Shown one piece after another: positions 1 through 6,160 of a DNA stretch of 10,376 nucleotides. The position numbers and the translations under genes are program-made. Under the pieces are notes generated by a model that worked only from the letters and a program-made list of their open reading frames with translations, was not told where the DNA came from and did not search any database. The stretch spans positions 1-10,376 of the forward strand of contig JADGJG010000967.1 of assembly GCA_027596195.1 (NCBI GenBank), written 5' to 3'. Origin of the DNA: Podochytrium sp. JEL0797. Lineage: Eukaryota; Chytridiomycota; Chytridiomycetes; Chytridiales; Chytriomycetaceae. Within the stretch, counting starts at the first letter, position 1; each line of letters opens with the position of its first letter.

Positions 1-108
1 GGGGCGCGGCCCCGCGGCGCCTGCGCCGCGCGGGCGCCGGGGCGGCGCCCGCCCCCCCCCCCCGGGGCGCGGGCGGGCCCCGCGCGGGGGGGGGCGGCGC
101 GCCCGCCC
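1..108. other. Almost pure G/C low-complexity contig end
   Basis: Apart from a single T at position 22, the first 108 bases are only G and C, in runs such as a long C-run near 51-63. Composition then switches abruptly at about 109 to ordinary sequence of roughly 45-50% GC. No frame here joins to anything downstream. This looks like low-quality base calls or an assembly artefact at a contig end rather than a genomic element. A real GC-rich satellite cannot be excluded from the sequence alone. Confidence 0.6.
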
Positions 109-232
109 ACGAGAATTGAGTCGCTTTGGGTTTCAGTCACTACACCACTTGACTTTCCTCTCGTCAAATCTCAAAACGAGAGATCGAGAAGGTGAAAGCA
201 AGAGGAAGCGAATGAATAAAAAAGCGGCTCAC

Positions 233-651
233 CTGCTCGTCCTCCAATAGATCCCGTAATTTTTCGATACAAGAGAACTATACCAAGTGTAGTATTTTGA
301 CTGATGCTGATGTCTTTTGATTCCAGAATTGCGTCGGGCTGCAGAAAAAGGTCTCGGCGTGATGTTCAGAACTCAAACGATGGAATAATATTCGAGAGGT
401 GTGACTAGAAACTGCATTGACTCGGTGATGGAAGCTATGTTTTTTGTGAAGTGTGTGTGTGTGTATGTGTGTGTGTGTGGTGGGCTTGTCGGCGCGAAAT
501 GAATTTCTGTGGAAGAAGGTGTTATATGTGAGTAAGCCACAGAGACGCGTTTGGAATAATCAAAGAAAAAACTCACCCCCAGCTTGGGATCATAGGCAAA
601 CCCTGGAAGCGGTGTGTTGGGAACATTACGATCCAAGACTTCTTCGAGATT
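233..651 (-). CDS. Unidentified spliced gene fragment, minus strand, probably running off the left edge
   Basis: I do not recognise the product. One exon can be read at 651-577: it follows TAG at 654-652, encodes NLEEVLDRNVPNTPLPGFAY followed by DPKLG, and ends at a clean GTGAGT donor (576). Downstream, two alternative exons end at the same GTGAGC donor (232). One starts after a good acceptor (pyrimidines then GCAG, 342-339) and reads PDAILESKDISIS and onward. The other starts at 277 after a TACTAC-like branch site and reads FSCIEKLRDLLEDEQ. A further acceptor at 510-507 is possible, so the exon chain is unresolved. Upstream, two frames stay open over 904-655. One contains the segment CGEFERVLTLRRKVDLVLLL, which looks protein-like. 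The donor at 232 implies more exons to the left, but only about 120 bases of normal sequence remain. Strand and presence of splicing are fairly likely; identity and exact exons are not. Confidence 0.35.
451..479. repeat. (GT)n / (CA)n microsatellite
   Basis: About 14 GT units with one interruption (GTAT). On the minus strand it lies downstream of the GTGAGT donor at 576, within or beside a probable intron of the unidentified minus-strand gene, and reads as CA. Other CA tracts in this window also sit in introns or at gene ends. Confidence 0.85.
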
Positions 652-904
652 CTATGAATGATGGGTTGATGATTCGAGATTTGACGTGAGGTGGTTGATG
701 ATTCGGTTCGATAAACTGCTGCGAAATATATTCGTCGTTCGACGAATTCCAACAACAAAACAAGATCAACTTTGCGTCGCAGCGTGAGCACGCGTTCAAA
801 CTCGCCGCAGACGTGCAAAATAAAGAAATAAAGCTGTCAGGAAGACGAGGCGGGCTGTCCAATGAAGTTTCGAATTTTGTGACCGCGTGTCCGAGATCGT
901 CCAA

Positions 905-2125
905 AATATTTCGAGATCAGGACACGCGAGATGGCTAATACCGAGTCAGCTTATCTATATTAGATTCAATATGTCGGTGCACTTGTTCGCCGGTGCTTCA
1001 CTGATGTGGGTGTGGAGAGCGGCGCGGGTTGGGTGAATTGATTGTCGAGACAACAGGCATGTCGCCACCAGTCACCTACCGCGGCGCACGCGCCAGCCTT
1101 TCATATTTCGCAGTTAGATCAAAAACCCGATTCTCTGAATTCCAAGATGCCCGGGATGGGCGATTTCACGTGATTTGGACCAGGGCTGTGAAACCACCCT
1201 TGACAACGGCTGGACTGTGAGCCATACCAGAGAGTCCCAATGAAGACGGCCGCGGGAATCAAGTAAATAATATTTGATTTTTAACCCGCAGGACGTACTA
1301 GTTCAACGACGGATATTATAAATAGATGATAATGTTACCCAATTGGTGCCAGGAAATAACAATCAAAACGTGAAAAACTTCACGTATTCCATGAGCGACC
1401 GAATGCCCAGGAATCACATTGTTCCACTTGAGCTTCTCTGTTGTGACTCTTGGGGCTGATCCAAAGTCTGTCCTCGTGACCACCGTTGCGAAGGTCGTTG
1501 GAAACTTGTCATCGCGATAGGATATCTTAAATCTATCACCGATATATCACACACACTATTGGCTCTGGATCCTCGAAGGCGACTCAAGAGAACTGGATCT
1601 TGAACGGCTTTGTGCAGTTGCTCAATGATGATGCTGTCGTGCGAGGTCATTGGTACTTGATTCCTTGGATCCCCACCCACGTCTTGAGCAGGCGTTCATG
1701 GAGCATGTGCAAAAAGGTAGTTCCACAACCAGCAGGTACTTGTAGATGGGAATTTGGCCGCCACCAATTCCGGCGCGAACGCGCATTCCGAGGATGCTTG
1801 ATTCCGGGTGTCTTTGCAGAAATCAGGTTGCGGGCAAAGTTTAAAACTCGTTCCTTAAAATGGTCGGTGTGCAGCTTTGCGTTGCAGGAGGGGTTCTAGT
1901 CCTACCCAAATCTAAATATTCTTTCGATACTGACAAATAAGAGATCCAGTCGCGAGATGGTTTGGAGAAGAAATCAATAATTTTAAGGGGGAGCCAATTC
2001 TGCCCATCCTCTGCACCTGTTTCCAAATTACAAAGAGCCCATCGGATTCAGCACGACCGATCCGCATCAGGCGAGTTTTCAATGCCTCAAGAAACAAGGT
2101 CAGAAGAAGTAGGGAGAAGGTTGAT
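905..2125. other. About 1.2 kb with no supportable gene
   Basis: No long reading frame, tRNA fold or repeat is recognised. On the minus strand one frame is open over about 1541-1324, after a TGA, and reads DRFKISYRDDKFPTTFATVV then more plausible protein up to GHSVAHGIREV. I cannot assign it to a family and no start or convincing splice sites frame it. Another minus-strand stretch at 1800-1690 reads MRVRAGIGGGQIPIYKYLLV. These could be exons of the unidentified gene to the left, or decayed sequence. A TATAAATA-like string lies near 1317-1324 on the plus strand. Confidence 0.45.
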
Positions 2126-2131
2126 TTTATT
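2126..2131 (-). other. Polyadenylation signal AATAAA for prefoldin subunit 6
   Basis: AATAAA on the minus strand, 22 nt past the PFD6 stop codon, in an A/T-rich stretch. Position and sequence fit a eukaryotic cleavage/polyadenylation signal. Confidence 0.6.
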
Positions 2132-2153
2132 TTTTTTGCAAAGAACGCGAGAA

Positions 2154-2837
2154 TTATTGCTGTTTCATTTGCTCGAATGCAGTTTGCAATTTGACAATCT
2201 GCAAAAAAAAAAGAAGGGGCGTGAGTTGTCGCATTTTCGCGGGGGTGGGTGGAAAAAACAGTGGCACGCTAAGGGAAACCACAAAACCAAAACGAAAGAA
2301 AACCCACCTCCATCTTCTTTGATTCCTGCTTGTCCTCAAACGATTTGATTTGGCCCTCCAAACGCTTGCTGTGAGGGAATAAAAAGATTCGAAGTCAGGG
2401 GTCAAGCGGGGATGGGTCAAGAAGGGAACCAAACAGGAGTGGTTACATTTCGCCGGCAATATATTCGATACGCTTGTTGACGTTGGCGACGGCTTCGGGC
2501 CTGTCCTGCTTGACCAAGACGGGTCCAATCAGCTTGTACACAGTCGCATCGTCTTTGATGTTGTCGAATTCCTGGGACGAGGGGGGCCATGTCAGGAGAG
2601 CAAAAGGAGAGCAGGGGCTCATACACACACACCTTCTTGACCATTTCGTTCTCCTTGAGCTGAGCCTCGAGGGTGGATCTGGACGAGACGGCCTTTGAGT
2701 ACTCTGTAACAAGTGGCAATGAGTGGTCGTAGAGGCTGTGAGACAGTGGGATGTATCGCACCCTTCTGCAGGTTCTGGAATTCGCCGACGTGCTTCTGCA
2801 GTTGCTGTTCGGTTTGTTGGGCGACTGCGGCAGACAT
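2154..2837 (-). CDS. PFD6: Prefoldin subunit 6 (beta-type subunit, YKE2/PFDN6)
   Basis: This is the small beta-type subunit of the hexameric prefoldin chaperone, which captures nascent actin and tubulin and hands them to the TRiC/CCT chaperonin in the cytosol. Five exons on the minus strand join in frame: 2837-2762, 2703-2633, 2571-2447, 2368-2308 and 2198-2154. They give 125 residues, a normal family length (human PFDN6 is 129). The N-terminal helix (MSAAVAQQTEQQLQK) leads into heptads and the family signature LEAQLKENEMVK. The beta-hairpin core VYKLIGPVLVKQ is nearly identical to the human stretch and is followed by a second long helix (KRIEYIAGEIKRLEGQIKSF) ending EQMKQQ. Both helices look like coiled coil. 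All four introns (58, 61, 78 and 109 nt) are GT..AG with weak donors (GTGCGA, GTGTGT, GTAACC, GTGGGT). The start is the only ATG consistent with the family N-terminus. It shares a 38-bp promoter with the divergent SLX4 gene. Confidence 0.95.
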
Positions 2838-2875
2838 GGAGAGAGTGTTTTTTTTTGCTTTCGAAATTCGCTTTG
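2838..2875. promoter_or_regulatory. 38-bp bidirectional promoter/5' leader between PFD6 and SLX4
   Basis: Only 38 bp separate the PFD6 ATG (minus, 2837) from the SLX4 ATG (plus, 2876). The interval carries a nine-base T-run (2849-2857) and no TATA box or clear transcription-factor site. The true promoter elements or transcription starts probably overlap one or both coding sequences. No earlier in-frame ATG exists for SLX4 as far up as 2723. Confidence 0.6.
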
Positions 2876-4859
2876 ATGCCCGAGTGTCCCGTGTGCACCA
2901 AACACTTTGCATCGCTGGCTGAGCTACAAGACGAGCACATAGCCGTGTGTCTGAGTGGCGGGGCAGTGCCGGATGATTCCGGGTGTCCCGTGTGCGGAGT
3001 GTTGTTTGCGAAGCTGCACGGGTCGGTTGTGTGGGACGGTAAGGTGTTTGTTATAACTATTGGGGGTGAGTAGTTGGTATACTAAGGAAGCGATCAAGAC
3101 CACGTCGACGCGTGTCTCCGCAACCAGCGCCAGAAAGCCGCGCGCCAGTGTCCCCCTAGACAAACCACCCTCGCCTTCCACCAAACCACTCTGGCAAAGA
3201 CAAAGCCGAAGCCAAAACAGCAACACACTCTGAAGCTGCAACTTTCTTCCGACGACGAATTCTGCGCAGTCAAAAAACACGTCAAACTCCAATCCGCCAC
3301 AACCACATCCGACTCCCAAAAAAAGCGCTGCTCTCCAAAGAAACCCTCCTCAAAACAAAAGAACGCAACACCACACTGTCTCCTAATCACCGGCTCGGAA
3401 CTGCAGAAACATTTAGCCTGGCGGTACGAATCCGTTTTTGGAAAACACACACACGATCCGTCTCCGCTTCCCGGCCTCGAGCGAGACGATGGCGGAGATG
3501 CAGAGGATGAATTCGTATACGAGGAGGACGATGGGTCCACGGACATGTGGAGGATGGCAGCGGCTGCCAACCACGCGAGTTTCCGACGCGCAAACTCGTT
3601 CTCTACCCTCTTTCTGTCTAAATATTCACAACCCGCCTGCGATGGCGATGGTACACAGCAGGCTGTGTCATCTATTAATATGTATGATAATAAATGTGAG
3701 TTTTAACCCTTTTTTTATTGTGAGTCGACGCGCCGGTTTGATTTTGATGTTCCATCCGCTCCCCTCCAAATAGTTCTTTGCCAACAAATCCGCAACGACT
3801 GCTCCAAAGACATTTTGTTTGCAAAGCGGACTCTGGACGCCAAGATCTTGGCGTTGCGACGCGAATTCAACGACTTTGTAAGCGCATCCTGTCCACCTTT
3901 TTCGGACTTTTTTTTGTCATGGCCCGCGACTAATTCTCGACTTTTTGGGTAGACCCAAAACTGCATCTCATTTCGCGATTTATCTCTCTCCGACGCGCAC
4001 CCACAAGAAGTTTCCTCGGCTCCATCCCCAGTTACTTCCGAATACTTTGACGCGCGCCCATCACTCTCTCCTCAACCGCTCTCCACCTTCCAACGCGAAG
4101 CTTCCCCATCCATGCTTCTGAAAATCTCCCCGGCGGTCCTCACCCACCCCCCAAAACCAATGTTATACGCACAACCCCGCACCGCGGCACCAATCACCAC
4201 GATCGTCATTAGCAGCAGCAGTGATGAGGAAAATAATCTTCATACCCGAACCTTCCCACTCACCACGGCTTTGCTGCCTCGCGTCGCGAAACCCACTTCC
4301 CCCCCACCCTCGAGTCTGTCACACCAACTCGCCTCTCTCCATTTATCCCACCCCGCTACCACTCCACCGCGTGTGGGAGTGCAAAAACAAGGCATGGATC
4401 CAACAACAACCGTGCTCGTTGAATCCACACCACCTCCGCCATCGACAAAACTGTCACCCTCCCGCAGCTGGATCGTACAGGACACACCGGTTTCGCATCC
4501 GCAGCTGTGCAAGGGCAGCGATTTAGCGTCGGACGCGGGGAGTGGTGGTTGCGAAGTGGGTGGGATGGAGTCGCGGGAGGATGGGGAGGGAGGAGGTGCT
4601 GGGGAGGAGTTTTATGGTGATGATGATGATGGTGGTGGGAATGAGTATTATGATGCGTATGAGGTAGATGGGGTTAATGGACGGGAGGAACCGTTGCCGC
4701 AACAAGATGCAGTGGAATGGAACAAGGAGTCGAGTGACCACGCACACAGCGACGACGACGAGGACGAGTTTCCAAGCTTCGAGACCCTCATTTCAACAGC
4801 AAGAGGAGGTACTCGATCTCGTCCGCCTCCTCCTCCTCCTCGTCATCAGCAACAACAGC

Positions 4860-4899
<40 letters not shown>

Positions 4900-5483
4900 C
4901 CCGTCACGCCCTTCCCCTCCTTCTCGCCACACAACAACAACTTCAACCACCCAATCCCGCTTTTTTCCACCAACAAAAACCGTGACCACTCTCGTCATTT
5001 CAGACACAGACTCTGAAAACGCAATCGACTTGACGCACCCGTCGGTCGTGACTGTATCCCACCACCAACCCCTCAATCGCCGCCCCCCGAAACCACGCAC
5101 CACCGTCTCCATCTCCGACTCAGAAGACTCCTCCCTCAGCGACACCCCCATGATTGATTTAACGCGTCCACCACCACCGCCGTCGCGCAGTATCAGCACC
5201 GTGACTGCTACCGCTGCCTCGAAAACGACCAACGCGTTGGATCGGTTGATGGAGTCTGCTGCCGCGATGGCGTCTGGGGATACAGTCGGCGGGGTGTCGA
5301 GTTTGAAAGGGGCAAAAAGCGGCGGGGGTGCAGTCAAATCAGCCAGCACGACAAGAAGGAAAACAAAGGAACCCGTCAAGAAACCTGAATATGCACAAAT
5401 GAGTATTCCTGAACTCGAGGTACAAAAAAAACCCCCCTTTCTCCATTACCCCCTCTGATTAGCTTTCCTGTTCTTGTTTCGAC

Positions 5484-5517
<34 letters not shown>

Positions 5518-6062
5518 AGAAATGCGCCTCCAAATACGGTCTCCGAAAACTTCCCAAAGCCATGATGATTGACCAATTGACCAAGATTTGGGACAAGTTG
5601 CATCCCCCCCTTGCCTCCCTGTCTATGTCTCCACCATTCCCACCACCCGCATCAACTGACCCCGCACCACCACCACCACCACCCACAACGACACGCCCTG
5701 CCAAAAAGTCCAAAAAAGCCGTCTCCGCAGCCCCAGCAGCCGAAGTCTCACCTCCCCCCATTGCGAGTGACAACGACACAAACCCAAACCCCACCACCAC
5801 CACCACTTCGCGCAAAAAGAAACCCACCGCCACCTCCCCACCCACAGAAACCGACCAAGAATCCATCAACGCCCAACTCCACACCTTCATCCTCTCCCAC
5901 CCAACCCTCCACACCCAAATGCTGCGGTACGAACCCCTCGCCTTCGACACACTGCACCAACTCGTCAAACAGAGTCTCAAAAAGTGCTCCAAAAAGACCC
6001 TCCAAACGTTCCTAGACCAACGCGGAATCATTACGCGCAATTCGACAGGAAGGGAGGGATAG
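2876..6062 (+). CDS. SLX4: Structure-specific endonuclease subunit SLX4 (FANCP-like) with tandem UBZ4 fingers
   Basis: SLX4 is the nuclear scaffold that activates the SLX1 nuclease and brings other structure-specific nucleases to branched DNA and crosslinks. Five exons join in frame: 2876-3038, 3099-3695, 3774-3877, 3953-5419 and 5520-6062, giving 957 residues. Two UBZ4-type fingers open the protein: C4-x2-C7-x13-H21-x3-C25 and C37-x2-C40-x15-H56-x3-C60, the second interrupted by intron 1. Residues 203-235 (TDMWRMAAAANHASF) are a candidate XPF-binding region (inference). SUMO-interacting-like strings occur near 372-380 (IVISSSSDEE), 635-649 (LVISDTDSE, then IDLT) and 689-692 (IDLT). Between them lie acidic and proline/serine-rich low complexity and 17 glutamines (587-603). 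A SAP-like module spans about 768-806, across intron 4 (MSIPELE joined to KCASKYGLRKLPKAM). The SLX1-binding CCD lies at about 891-950 (QMLRYEPLAFDTLHQLVKQ, then FLDQRGIIT), as in the Slx4 family. No BTB domain is visible. Introns are 60, 78, 75 and 100 nt; intron 1 has a TATACTAAG branch site. Confidence 0.93.
4847..4897 (+). repeat. CAA/CAG trinucleotide repeat encoding 17 glutamines in SLX4
   Basis: Seventeen consecutive glutamine codons (15 CAA, 2 CAG near the 5' end), flanked upstream by a polyproline run and downstream by serine/threonine-rich sequence. It lies in the linker between the acidic segment and the second SUMO-interacting-like motif, so length variation is likely to be tolerated. 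Confidence 0.95.
5484..5512. repeat. (CA)n microsatellite in SLX4 intron 4
   Basis: About 14 CA units fill the 3' third of SLX4 intron 4 and run straight into ACTAAACAG, so the repeat takes the place of a pyrimidine tract at the acceptor. Confidence 0.9.
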
Positions 6063-6071
6063 AAAGAAACC

Positions 6072-6088
6072 AATAAACAATAAATAAA
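6072..6088 (+). other. Three clustered AATAAA polyadenylation signals for SLX4
   Basis: AATAAA occurs at 6072-6077, 6079-6084 and 6083-6088, beginning 10 nt past the SLX4 stop. On the opposite strand a CATAAA variant at 6108-6103 could serve PRI1. The two 3' ends therefore probably overlap in this 98-bp gap. Confidence 0.6.
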
Positions 6089-6130
6089 TCACTTCACAGT
6101 CCTTTATGTAAATACCAAACCACGAAAGAA

Positions 6131-6154
6131 ACACACACACACACACACACACAC
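6131..6154. repeat. (AC)12 microsatellite between convergent SLX4 and PRI1
   Basis: Twelve AC units in the short convergent intergenic gap, ending 7 bp from the PRI1 stop codon. On the PRI1 strand it is a GT-rich element just past the stop and would be in its 3' UTR. Confidence 0.9.
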
Positions 6155-6160
6155 CCGTGT

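Noticed and set aside
1338..1356. TTGGTGCCAGG resembles a retrotransposon primer-binding site.
   Set aside because: No LTR pair, no polypurine tract and no gag/pol reading frame nearby.
1680..1830. Minus-strand string ELVAAKFPSTSTCWLWNYLF, followed in the same frame by DSIIIEQLHKAVQ, recalls the central part of tyrosine recombinase/integron integrases.
   Set aside because: A stop codon separates the two pieces, the HxxR and catalytic tyrosine motifs are absent, and the resemblance rests on a few aromatic residues. It is not enough to call a mobile element.
1888..1905. GGTTCTAGTCC resembles a tRNA B-box.
   Set aside because: The flanks do not pair as a T-stem, and no acceptor stem or A-box is found at suitable distances on either strand.
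4846..5379. A long minus-strand frame opposite SLX4 exon 4 with a C-terminal poly-cysteine run.
   Set aside because: It is the antisense of the CAA repeat and the P/S/T-rich SLX4 exon, with no domain and no splice logic; SLX4 explains the sequence.
5459..6073. A 204-residue minus-strand frame opposite SLX4 exon 5.
   Set aside because: It is the mirror of the SAP and CCD-coding exon, which matches a known family; the antisense product is G/V-rich low complexity.
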